DNA of 13,974 nt from Armatimonadota bacterium. Its GTDB lineage: Bacteria > Sysuimicrobiota > Sysuimicrobiia > Sysuimicrobiales > VGFF01. The stretch is from positions 1 through 13,974 of the forward strand of contig VGFF01000055.1 of the NCBI GenBank assembly GCA_016868955.1, written 5' to 3'. Positions 6,524 to 13,839 of this stretch are shown here, one piece after another (the stretch's first letter is position 1; each line of letters begins with the position of its first letter). The notes under the pieces are model-generated. The model made no database searches, was not told the DNA's origin, and was given only the letters and a program-made list of their open reading frames with translations. The position numbers were made by a program, and so were the translations under genes.

Positions 6524-7619
6524 CGCCGAAACCGGACCCAGCATGACCGATACCATGGGCGCGGTATGGGACCGCATGAACACCGAACCGCCGCCGGCCG
6601 TTCCGGCGGATGCGCCAGAATCGCCGCCGCCCGCCGCGCCTGCCGAAGAGGCCGCTCCAAAGACGGCCTCGGACGCACCCGCGCGCGGGCCGGACGGGCG
6701 CTTTGCCAAGAGCGCGGCGCCGGCGGCGGACCAGGACAAGACAGAACTCACCCCGGCGGCTGACACCCCGGACCCCGCGAAGCCGGCGACGGCGGAAATT
6801 GACATTCCGAAGTCGTGGGCGGCGGAAAAGCACGATCTCTTTCGCAAGGCGGACCCCGGTTTGCGCGCCTACATCGCGCAACGGGAATCCGAGATGCGCA
6901 AGGGCATCGACGATCTCCACGGCCAGCTTGGCGAAAAGGCGAAGCTCGCGGACGATATCGGTCGCGCGCTGGCACCATACGAGGCAATGATTCGCGCCGA
7001 GCGGGCGACACCCGCTCAGGTGGTCGAGGCGCTGCTTCCGGCTGCCTACGTGCTCCGGGTCGGGAGCCCGCAGCAAAAGCTCGACTTGATCCGCAGGACA
7101 GCGGAGCAGTGGGGCATCGACCTTGGACAGTTGGCCAAACCGTCTGAAAACATCGCGGAACTTGACCCGTATGTAGCCGAAACACGCAGGGAGCTGTCGC
7201 AAGTCAAGGCCCGGCTCGAAGCGTTCGACCGCGCCTCGCAACAGACGCGTCTCGACGCGATCCAATCGGCGATCAACGCCTTCGCCGATGAAAAGGACGC
7301 CAACGGCAACCCGCTCCGGCCGCATTTTGACGAGGTGGCGAATGACATCGGCCTCCTCTTGAAGAACGGCAGGGCGGCTGATTTCGCCCAAGCGTATGAC
7401 ATGGCCGTCTACGCCAATCCGACGACGCGCGCGCGCGTGCTCGAAGCGGAAAAGCAGGCGGCGGAGGCCAAGCGACTCGCGGAAGCGAAGACCCGCGCGT
7501 CAGAGGCCAGACGGATCGCCGAGACCAACGTCACGAGCAAGGCCGGCGCGACGTCCCAGCCGGGACAGACGCTGCGCGACAGTCTCGAACGCGGCTACCA
7601 ACGGGCGCAAACCGCCTGA
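6513..7619 (+). CDS. Scaffolding protein (368 aa)
   Basis: Scaffolding proteins template capsid assembly and leave before or during packaging. Supporting features are the position directly upstream of the capsid gene, a low-complexity Pro/Ala/Glu N-terminus (about 25-95) with RGPDGRFAKS (58-67), then IPKSWAAEKHDLFRKADPGL (98-117) and AYIAQRESEMRKGI, a block common in phage scaffold-like proteins. The remainder is mostly helical, ending in a coiled-coil-like tract (about 310-340, Ala/Glu/Lys/Arg-rich) and a basic tail. GGGAG at 6501-6505 precedes the ATG by 7 bases; the gene overlaps its upstream neighbour by 11 bases. No protease catalytic residues are evident, so I do not call a scaffold-protease fusion. 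A minor head protein is the main alternative. Confidence 0.85.
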   Translation: MADDAETGPSMTDTMGAVWDRMNTEPPPAVPADAPESPPPAAPAEEAAPKTASDAPARGPDGRFAKSAAPAADQDKTELTPAADTPDPAKPATAEIDIPKSWAAEKHDLFRKADPGLRAYIAQRESEMRKGIDDLHGQLGEKAKLADDIGRALAPYEAMIRAERATPAQVVEALLPAAYVLRVGSPQQKLDLIRRTAEQWGIDLGQLAKPSENIAELDPYVAETRRELSQVKARLEAFDRASQQTRLDAIQSAINAFADEKDANGNPLRPHFDEVANDIGLLLKNGRAADFAQAYDMAVYANPTTRARVLEAEKQAAEAKRLAEAKTRASEARRIAETNVTSKAGATSQPGQTLRDSLERGYQRAQTA

Positions 7620-7632
7620 AAGGTGATATCCA

Positions 7633-8598
7633 ATGCCATCGGCAAACAGCACGTTCACCGAAATGGTGACGACGACGTTGCGCGACCACACGACAATTGT
7701 GGCCGACAACGTGAGCACGCACAACGCCCTCTACAACCGTCTCAAGCGGAAAGGACGAATCAGCATCAAGGACGGCGGCTATGAGATCGTGAAGCCGCTC
7801 GACTATGCCGAGAACGCAACATATCAGCGCTATTCCGGCTACGACGCGCTGAACATCGACGCCTCCGAGGTTATGTCGGCGGCCAAGTTCGACTGGGTCC
7901 AGGCGGCGGTGCACATCACGGCGTCCGGACGCGAGTTGCGCATGAACAGCGGGCGCAATCAGCTCATCGATCTCGCGGAGGCGCGCGTCAAGAACGCCTT
8001 TCGCACCGCTGCGAACAAGACGAGCGTTGACATCTACTCCGACGGAGCGCTCGCCAACCAAATGGGTGGGCTGGCGCACATCATCCAGAACGCCGGAACG
8101 GGCACGGTCGGCGGGATCAACTCCTCGACATATACGTTCTGGCAAAACAAGTTCCGCGAGATGGCGGGCTCCGGGGCGTGGACCAAGTCCACGATCAGGG
8201 GCGACATGAATGCGATCTGGCTTTCCCTGGTTCGCGGCAACGACAAGCCGGACATCATCGTGTCATCGCACGATTTCTTCGCGGTCTACTGGGAATCGGT
8301 GCAAGACTTGCAGCGCTATGCAAGCGACGATCGCGCGACGACCGGCTTCCAGGCTCTCAAGTTCGTGACGGCTGACGTCATCTTCGACTCCAATACCAAC
8401 TTCGGCACGACGGCCGAGAAGATGTACTTCATCAACACGGACTATCTGGAGCTTGTGGTGCATCGCGACGCGAACTGGTCCCGGAGCGACGAGAAGATGT
8501 CCGTCAACCAGGATGCCGTCACCATCCCGCTGTTCTGGATGGGCAATCTGTGCTGCTCGAACCGCTCTCTCCAGGGCGTTCTCATCGACGCGGCCTAG
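7633..8598 (+). CDS. Major capsid protein (321 aa)
   Basis: This is the shell-forming coat protein. Diagnostic segments are SIKDGGYEIVKPLDYAENAT (44-63), RYSGYDALNIDASEVMSAAK (66-85), FDWVQAAVHITASGRELRMN (86-105) and DIYSDGAL followed by GGLAHIIQNAG. They match a capsid family common in podovirus-like phages and are consistent with an HK97-type fold. There is no cleavable prodomain before the capsid-like sequence, so assembly likely relies on the separate upstream scaffold. An AAGGTGAT ribosome binding site precedes the ATG with suitable spacing, and 13 non-coding bases separate it from the scaffold. The following small gene has its own strong binding site and then a terminator, consistent with high output of these two products. 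Confidence 0.92.
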   Translation: MPSANSTFTEMVTTTLRDHTTIVADNVSTHNALYNRLKRKGRISIKDGGYEIVKPLDYAENATYQRYSGYDALNIDASEVMSAAKFDWVQAAVHITASGRELRMNSGRNQLIDLAEARVKNAFRTAANKTSVDIYSDGALANQMGGLAHIIQNAGTGTVGGINSSTYTFWQNKFREMAGSGAWTKSTIRGDMNAIWLSLVRGNDKPDIIVSSHDFFAVYWESVQDLQRYASDDRATTGFQALKFVTADVIFDSNTNFGTTAEKMYFINTDYLELVVHRDANWSRSDEKMSVNQDAVTIPLFWMGNLCCSNRSLQGVLIDAA

Positions 8599-8608
8599 GG
8601 AGGACAAC

Positions 8609-9085
8609 ATGACATCTCTCATCGGAGCACTTACGTCGGCGACGCTCAGCTCGTTGACGGACGGCCGGGCGTTCAGCAAGCTCGATCGCTACACCGACCA
8701 TTCCGGCAACGACTGGGTCTTTGTCCTGGCGTCCATCGCGATCACGCAGTACGACACGGTCGCGATCAAGGCGAACGGCAACGCCGCGCCGATCACGGAG
8801 GCGCTGAGCAAGTCCAATCACCAGATTGGATTCGCGCAAGTCGCCTTCACGGCGGGCGATCACGGATGGGTCATGGCGCGCGGCAACCCGACGATCCGGG
8901 CCGCCGCGTCGTGTGCCGTGGCCGTGGCGCTCTACATCACCGCGACGGCCGGCGTCCTAGACGACGCCGTTACGTCGCAGATGATCCAGGGCGTCGTTCT
9001 CGGGAGCGCGGCGTCCGCCGGCGGCGTGAGCGCCGTCGGGGCCGTGGCGGCGTATCCGACAGTGAGGCGCGCAGCGACGTTGTAG
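8609..9085 (+). CDS. Small protein after capsid gene, possible head decoration protein (158 aa)
   Basis: The start at 8609 is set by GGAGG at 8599-8603 with 5-base spacing; the frame is open further upstream inside the capsid gene, but that is shadow sequence. The protein is Ala/Val/Thr/Gly-rich and beta-like, with VFVLASIAITQYDTVAIKAN, FAQVAFTAGDHGWVMARGNP, ALYITATAGVLDD and MIQGVVLGSAASAGG. This pattern recalls beta-barrel proteins coded next to capsid genes that stabilise or decorate heads (DUF2190-like proteins are an analogy, not a match I can demonstrate). It is the last gene before the terminator at 9099-9128, so it shares the capsid transcript. The decoration role is inferred from position, size and composition. 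Confidence 0.7.
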   Translation: MTSLIGALTSATLSSLTDGRAFSKLDRYTDHSGNDWVFVLASIAITQYDTVAIKANGNAAPITEALSKSNHQIGFAQVAFTAGDHGWVMARGNPTIRAAASCAVAVALYITATAGVLDDAVTSQMIQGVVLGSAASAGGVSAVGAVAAYPTVRRAATL

Positions 9086-9098
9086 TATTGACCATCGT

Positions 9099-9128
9099 GC
9101 GGGGCGGCGGTGCGAGCCGCCCCGCTTT
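9099..9128 (+). terminator. Rho-independent-type terminator after the capsid genes
   Basis: GCGGGGCGGC (9099-9108) and GCCGCCCCGC (9116-9125) form a perfect 10-bp GC stem with a 7-base loop, followed by TTT at 9126-9128. It is 13 bases after the stop of the 158-aa gene and ends 12 bases before the next start, in the only intergenic gap of this part of the operon. The T tract is short, so termination is probably partial, letting some transcription continue into the methyltransferase and tail genes. Confidence 0.8.
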
Positions 9129-9140
9129 GGCCTGACAATC

Positions 9141-10505
9141 ATGCTCATCACGGAATACTATCGCGCCCTTAACATCGCGCTGCACGCTCGTGGCCACTAC
9201 GGCGCCGGCGGAGCGCGCTGGGCCGAGGCCGTCCGCGCCCTGCGCCAAACATGCGCGGCGGAGAACGTGCTTGATTATGGTTGCGGCCAAGGAACATTGC
9301 GGGCCGAGCTCGGCGCGCCGGAATGGATGCGCGAGTATGACCCCGCCATCCCCGGCAAGGACGCGGCACCAGAGAAGGCGGACGTAGTCGTCTGCACGGA
9401 CGTTCTGGAGCATGTCGAGCCGGAATGCCTGGATGATGTCCTGAAACATATCGCCGCGCTGGCCGGCAAGGCCGTCTTTTTGAACATCGCGACGCGGCCG
9501 GCAATAAAGCATCTAGCCGACGGGCGCAACGCGCACTTGATCGTTGAGGCGCCATCGTGGTGGCGCGCGGCGCTGGAAAAGTGGTTCCGCATCGTCCAAT
9601 GGTGCGAGGGCAAGGGCGAACTCGCCGCCGTCGTTCAGCCGATTGTCGCGGTTGGCGAGCTCCGCGTGCGCGGCGCCGTCGCCGACGACGTTCGTCTTGA
9701 GCAGGCACGCGCTAATTGCGAGCGCGTATCGGCGCGCCTGTCGGAACACCCGCGACACGACCGCCGCGCGATCATCGCTTGCTACGGTCCGTCGCTCCGC
9801 GACACCTGGACGGCGATTCCGATCGAGCGCGCCATGACCGGCGCCCTTCTTGTCACCGTGTCCGGCGCCCATGATTGGCTGGTTGAGCGCGGCGTCGTGC
9901 CGGACGCCCATATCGAGGTCGATCCACGCGTGCACAAATGCGCGTTCACCAGGCGCCCGAACCCGCAAACCTCGTACTGGTTGGCGTCCACCGTACACCC
10001 GGACCTCGTGACGCAGCTGAAAGACCACGACGTGCGCTTGTGGCACCCGGTCAACACCGAGGAATCTCTACAGATACTCACCGAGATCGACCCCGACGGG
10101 TTCATGATCTGCGGCGGCGGGTCCGTAGGATGCCGGGCGGTCAACGTGCTGTTTACTCAGGGTTATCGGCGAATGTCCATCCACGGCATGGACTGCTCTT
10201 TCGACGCCGCCGGCGGGCAGCACGCCGGGCTGCATTCGGGCGCGCGGCAGGACGAGACCGAGGTCCGTTGTGGCGATCGTTGGTTCCGCACCTCGGCGAC
10301 TTGGATCGCCGTCGCGCGCGGGTTCGTCGAAAACCTGGCGCTCTTGGAGCGGTCGTCCAAGGCCGCCGGCGAGCCTCCGCTGGACGATACCGACGAGCGA
10401 ATTGATCTTCGCCTGCACGGAGACGGGTTTCTACAGCACTACTGCAAGGTGGCGGCCGAATTGTCGGCGGCCAAGCCCAACGGAGTGATTGCCAATGGCC
10501 ACTGA
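9141..10505 (+). CDS. Methyltransferase fused to DUF115/MptE-like (Maf-type) domain (454 aa)
   Basis: Residues about 1-170 form a class I SAM-dependent methyltransferase: motif I is VLDYGCGQGTL (43-53), with an acidic residue in the REYDPAI segment and DVVVCTDVLEHV (81-92), as in Methyltransf_11/23-like enzymes. Residues about 205-440 match the DUF115/MAF_flag10 (PF01973, 6-hydroxymethylpterin diphosphokinase MptE-like) pattern: IIACYGPSL (211-219), TVSGAHDWLVERGVVPD (239-255) and GGGSVGCRAVNVLFTQGYRR (325-344) then MSIHGMDCSF. That family includes flagellin-modifying Maf proteins related to sialyltransferases, as well as archaeal pterin enzymes. The substrate is unknown; a nucleotide-sugar, glycan or pterin-like reaction is possible. 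The gene follows a terminator, has no strong ribosome binding site, and overlaps the next gene by 11 bases. One uninterrupted frame makes this a true fusion. Confidence 0.85.
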   Translation: MLITEYYRALNIALHARGHYGAGGARWAEAVRALRQTCAAENVLDYGCGQGTLRAELGAPEWMREYDPAIPGKDAAPEKADVVVCTDVLEHVEPECLDDVLKHIAALAGKAVFLNIATRPAIKHLADGRNAHLIVEAPSWWRAALEKWFRIVQWCEGKGELAAVVQPIVAVGELRVRGAVADDVRLEQARANCERVSARLSEHPRHDRRAIIACYGPSLRDTWTAIPIERAMTGALLVTVSGAHDWLVERGVVPDAHIEVDPRVHKCAFTRRPNPQTSYWLASTVHPDLVTQLKDHDVRLWHPVNTEESLQILTEIDPDGFMICGGGSVGCRAVNVLFTQGYRRMSIHGMDCSFDAAGGQHAGLHSGARQDETEVRCGDRWFRTSATWIAVARGFVENLALLERSSKAAGEPPLDDTDERIDLRLHGDGFLQHYCKVAAELSAAKPNGVIANGH

Positions 10506-11109
10506 CACCGAAGCGCGCGAATCGACTACGCCGCACATCGCCGTGCTCTCATTCGAGACGATTTACGAGGAGGTCTTATCCCCGTCCGGCAAGCGCGCGC
10601 CGTCCGACCCGCAAATGCGCGCCGTCGATTGGGTCGAATACGTCAAGAAGGGGTCGAACGGATCGACAACCCGCGAGAAGATGCACCGACTCGAACGCTC
10701 AAGCCCGGCGGTCTACCAGCTGATTCGGCCGGCTTACGAAGCCTGGAAGAAAGGACAGGAGGAACCCTTGAACGGGACGCCGCTGTCCGCCTGGCCGGGC
10801 GTCAACCGCTCCATGGCCGAGCGCCTGCGCATGCTGCACATCAAGACGGTCGAGGACTTGGCCGCGACCACGGACGCCGACGGCGAGCGCGTCGGCATGG
10901 GGTGGCGCGGCTTGCGGGAGAACGCCCGTGCATTTCTGTTGGCGCGCGAAGGCGAGGCCGTGGTCGCCAAGGCGATGGTGGAGAAGGATCGGACGATTGA
11001 GACGATGGCTCAGGAAATTTCCGAGCTCAAGAAGGCCGTCGTCGCGCTATCGACAGATCGTCCGACGCGCGCGAAGCCGCAAGATGCGGCAAAAGGAGCC
11101 GCCGGATGA
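10495..11109 (+). CDS. Conserved phage protein with helix-hairpin-helix-like segment (204 aa)
   Basis: The ATG at 10495 is preferred over a TTG at 10489; GGAGTGAT upstream serves as a ribosome binding site. The protein has an N-terminal stretch (MRAVDWVEYVKKG, 41-53), a central EKMHRLERSSPAVYQLIRPA (61-80) and NGTPLSAWPGVNRSMAERLR (93-112) followed by HIKTVEDLAATTD. The WPGV...AERLR...I.TVEDLA pattern resembles a helix-hairpin-helix (phage proteins of this type recur beside neck genes, with no settled function). Residues about 155-186 are a helical coiled-coil candidate (EISELKKAVVAL), followed by a basic/Ala-rich tail. DNA binding is inferred from the hairpin resemblance. It overlaps the adaptor start as ATGA, so a head-completion or packaging-related role is plausible. 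Confidence 0.75.
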   Translation: MATDTEARESTTPHIAVLSFETIYEEVLSPSGKRAPSDPQMRAVDWVEYVKKGSNGSTTREKMHRLERSSPAVYQLIRPAYEAWKKGQEEPLNGTPLSAWPGVNRSMAERLRMLHIKTVEDLAATTDADGERVGMGWRGLRENARAFLLAREGEAVVAKAMVEKDRTIETMAQEISELKKAVVALSTDRPTRAKPQDAAKGAAG

Positions 11110-11813
11110 CGCTTCTTTCCTTGTGCCAGGACGCCGCGACCGAGATCGGCATTGCCCATCCATCCGCGATCGTCGGGCAAACGTCGGTAGACGCGCGCCG
11201 GCTTCTGCTCCTGGCGCGCGAGGAGGCACGTTCGCTTCTCCGGCGCGGCTGGCATCAATTGCTTGGCGCCGAGCGTACTTTTACCAGCGTGGCGACCGAG
11301 ACCCAAACAAGCATCCTTCCGTCTGACTTCTCGCACTTCATACCGGGCACGTTCTGGAACCGCTCGCGGCATAGGCCATTCGTCGGCCCGCTGACGCCGC
11401 AGGAATGGCAGCAGACCAAGGGATGGACGACCTCGCCGGCGACGGACAGTTTTACCCAGCGCGCCGACGCGATCCTGTTGAATCCCGTGCCGTCCGCCGG
11501 CGACACGTTTGCATTCGGCTACGTCAAGAACACGTTTTGCCAATCCTCCGGCGGCACCGCGCAATCGGACTGGCTGACCGATTCCGACGTTGGCGTGCTT
11601 CCCGAGGAGCTCATTAGGCTCGGCATCATTTGGCGCTACAAGCAGTCGCGCGGCTTTGCGACCTGGCAGGCCGACTATTCCAAGTATGAAGCCGAGGTGC
11701 GGCAGCGTCTCATGAACGATGGGCCGCGACGCACTTTGAGCATGGACGGCGACGCGGACTTTGGAGAGGTCAGGCGCGGCTTCATCGTCCCTGAAGGCGA
11801 TTGGATGCTTTGA
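11106..11813 (+). CDS. Head-tail adaptor protein (235 aa), SU10/gp4-like
   Basis: The adaptor binds the portal ring after packaging and links it to the tail. The N-terminus MTLLSLCQDAATEIGI, a long helix (VDARRLLLLAREEARSLLRR, 28-47), a WHQLLGAERTF segment, WNRSRHRPFVGPLTPQEWQQ (84-103), a beta segment around 120-145, and a C-terminal helix with LGIIWRYKQSRGFATWQADY match the phage adaptor family typified by phage SU10 and P22 gp4-like proteins. AAGGAG at 11093-11098 gives correct spacing to the ATG, which overlaps the previous stop as ATGA. Its stop overlaps the next start as TGATG, tying it to the nozzle-like gene. Family membership is from the sequence pattern; function follows from that family and from position. 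Confidence 0.85.
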   Translation: MTLLSLCQDAATEIGIAHPSAIVGQTSVDARRLLLLAREEARSLLRRGWHQLLGAERTFTSVATETQTSILPSDFSHFIPGTFWNRSRHRPFVGPLTPQEWQQTKGWTTSPATDSFTQRADAILLNPVPSAGDTFAFGYVKNTFCQSSGGTAQSDWLTDSDVGVLPEELIRLGIIWRYKQSRGFATWQADYSKYEAEVRQRLMNDGPRRTLSMDGDADFGEVRRGFIVPEGDWML

Positions 11814-13348
11814 TGCTTTTGCAACGCCCGGCCGTACAGGCACAACCAGTCATCGAGCGCTCGCGCCGGGTGTCGGCGCCCGTCGGCGGCTGGAACACGC
11901 GCGATGCGATCGCCGACATGCCCATAACGGACGCGGTCGTCATGGACAATTGGTTCCCGGGCACGTCGAAGATCACCACGCGGCGCGGCTATTCGTCTCA
12001 TGCCACGGGGATGACGGGAAACGTCGATTCGCTTCTCATCTACAACGGCCTTGCGTCGAACAAGATGTTTGCGGCCGCCGACAGCAAGATTTACGACGTG
12101 ACCTCCGCCGGCGCCGTCGGTGCGGCGGCACTCAGCGGCCTCGCCAACAACCGGTGGCAACACCTGAACTTCGGCTCGTCGGGCACGCAATACTTGTTCA
12201 TGTGCAACGGCGCCGATACGCCGCGCACGTACAATGGCGCGGCTTGGGCGAACACGACAATCACCGGACCGACGGTCGCCAACCTCATTTGGTGCAATGC
12301 GTTCAAGGAACGCCTATTCGTCGGCGAGATCAACTCGTTGTCGTTCTGGTACGGCGGCGCGCGCGCCATTGGCGGCGCTTTCGCCCAGTTCTTTCTTGAA
12401 GGCGTCGCTCACCTCGGCGGCTACGTCATGGCGATGGGAACCTGGACGCGCGACGGCGGTGCCGGACCGGAGGATTATGCCGTATTCGTCACGTCGGAGG
12501 GCGAGGCCATCGTCTATGCCGGAATTGACCCCGCGTCTGCGTCAACGTGGTCCCTAGTCGGCAACTACCGGATCGGAAAGCCCATCGGGCGCCGGTGCCT
12601 GATCGAGGCGGCCGGCGATCTCCTAATCATTACCGAGACGGGTTTCCTGCCGATGTCCGCGCTGCAAACGGACAAGAGCCAGCAACCGCAAATCGCCGTC
12701 TCCCAACAGATCGACAAGCAATTCGCCGACGCGGTCGTCGCCTACGGCGCCAACTTCGGTTGGCAGCCATTCATATACCCGGCCGGGCAGTGGCTTCTGG
12801 TTAACATCCCAACATCAGCGGCGACGCTTCATCAGTACGTATTCAACACGATAACGCGCGCGCCGTGCCGCTTCACCGGCATGAACGCCCGGTGCTGGGG
12901 TCTGCTGAATGGCGTGGCCTACTTCGGCGGTACTGACGGCAAGGTTTACATCGCGGACAGGGGGACGAGCGACAACGGCACGTCGATCGCCGCCGATGTC
13001 GTGCCGGCGTTTACCGATTTTCGCGACCCGTCGCACATCAAGCTGTTCGCGCTTTGCCGACCCATTCTTGAGGTGGATGGCATTGTCGCCATCGCGCACG
13101 ACCTCAACATCGATTACAAGATCGATACGGTCGCCTCTTTCGTTTCGGCGGGCGACGTCAGCGGCGGCGTTTGGGATTCGGCGACTTGGGACAGCGGCGT
13201 GTGGGGCGGCGACGAGGTCAACGCCGAGTGGGACGGAGTATCCGGCATAGGGCGCGCCGCCAGCCTGCGGTCGCGCGTGTCAACCCAAACGACGCGCGCG
13301 AGCATCATCGCCGTCGATTACCTCTATGAGGTTGGACACTTTGTCTGA
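11813..13348 (+). CDS. Tail nozzle/hub-like structural protein (511 aa)
   Basis: The start at ATG 11813 in a TGATG overlap is preferred to an upstream in-frame TTG at 11801. The protein is beta-rich throughout, with APVGGWNTRDAIADMPITDA (22-41), VMDNWFPGTSKITTRRGYSS (43-62), and repeated strand-like blocks such as EDYAVFVTSEGEAIVYAGID and RCLIEAAGDLLIITETGFLP, consistent with a beta-propeller-like nozzle (P22 gp10 / T7 gp12-type function). Near the C-terminus (451-475) is a Trp/Asp/Gly repeat (VWDSATWDSGVWGGDEVNAE), seen in many such phage proteins. It follows the adaptor directly, as nozzle genes do. No receptor-binding or hydrolase motif is evident. The structural call is solid; the exact tail component is inferred. 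Confidence 0.82.
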   Translation: MLLQRPAVQAQPVIERSRRVSAPVGGWNTRDAIADMPITDAVVMDNWFPGTSKITTRRGYSSHATGMTGNVDSLLIYNGLASNKMFAAADSKIYDVTSAGAVGAAALSGLANNRWQHLNFGSSGTQYLFMCNGADTPRTYNGAAWANTTITGPTVANLIWCNAFKERLFVGEINSLSFWYGGARAIGGAFAQFFLEGVAHLGGYVMAMGTWTRDGGAGPEDYAVFVTSEGEAIVYAGIDPASASTWSLVGNYRIGKPIGRRCLIEAAGDLLIITETGFLPMSALQTDKSQQPQIAVSQQIDKQFADAVVAYGANFGWQPFIYPAGQWLLVNIPTSAATLHQYVFNTITRAPCRFTGMNARCWGLLNGVAYFGGTDGKVYIADRGTSDNGTSIAADVVPAFTDFRDPSHIKLFALCRPILEVDGIVAIAHDLNIDYKIDTVASFVSAGDVSGGVWDSATWDSGVWGGDEVNAEWDGVSGIGRAASLRSRVSTQTTRASIIAVDYLYEVGHFV

Positions 13349-13839
13349 TGCCCGTTCTCGTGCGCGATTGCGACCAAAACGCCGCTGTCGAGTGGGTTGC
13401 CAGCCGCATACCACACGTTGGCGTCGGCAAGTCGTTCGGGCCGTCATTGGCGGTGGGGGTTGCGTCCGGCCTCTCGGCCTCGGCGCGGCTCTATGCGGTC
13501 GTCATCTTTCATGATTGGCAGCCGGCCGCCCTGACGGCGCAGGCGAGCATGGCGGCCGCCTCTCCGCTTTGGGCGACGCGCGGTATCATAAGGGCGCTGT
13601 TCGCGATACCGTTTTTCGAATGGGGCGCCAACAAGGTATGGGTCGCGATCCCGCACGCGAACGAGCGGGCGATTCGGTTCAATAAAGGCATCGGCATGAA
13701 GCAAGAGGCGGTGTTGCGGCACCAGTTCGGACACAACTCGCACGCGGTCATTTGCTCCATGCTTCGGCGTGAGTTCAACCATAGATACGGTGATTACGGC
13801 CATGGGCAAAAGAAGTCCGTCGCCGCCGCCCGCGCCTGA
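13348..13839 (+). CDS. GNAT-like acetyltransferase in tail gene cluster (163 aa)
   Basis: The layout resembles a GNAT N-acetyltransferase: strand LYAVVIFHDW (48-57), a helix-rich segment ASPLWATRGIIRALFAIPFF (71-90), then strand KVWVAIPHANERAIRFNKGI (96-115) with GMKQEAVLRH, like the late GNAT strand-helix region where acetyl-CoA binds and residues such as N and R contact cofactor. The canonical Q/R-x-x-G-x-G/A loop is not obvious, so cofactor binding may be altered or the protein may be non-catalytic. Similar GNAT-like proteins occur beside tail genes in podovirus-like phages, and their substrates are unknown. The start overlaps the nozzle stop (TGATG), and its end overlaps the next gene by 38 bases. 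Confidence 0.75.
   Translation: MPVLVRDCDQNAAVEWVASRIPHVGVGKSFGPSLAVGVASGLSASARLYAVVIFHDWQPAALTAQASMAAASPLWATRGIIRALFAIPFFEWGANKVWVAIPHANERAIRFNKGIGMKQEAVLRHQFGHNSHAVICSMLRREFNHRYGDYGHGQKKSVAAARA

Noticed and set aside
6384..7391. Long reverse-strand open frame (335 codons) opposite the scaffold gene
   Set aside because: It is antisense to a clear scaffold gene, Arg-rich and low-complexity as expected from GC-rich shadow frames, and no ribosome binding site or motif supports it.
9088..9116. TTGACC as a possible -35 promoter element before the fusion gene
   Set aside because: No -10-like hexamer lies at the right distance; the expected position is within the GC-rich terminator stem.
11801..11812. 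TTG start adding four residues to the nozzle-like protein
   Set aside because: The ATG at 11813 uses the TGATG overlap that recurs through the window and needs no rare start codon.
13188..13262. Trp/Asp/Gly repeat in the nozzle-like protein as a novel repeat element
   Set aside because: This kind of WDS/W-G repeat is a usual feature near the end of such phage tail proteins and the DNA is not an exact tandem repeat.
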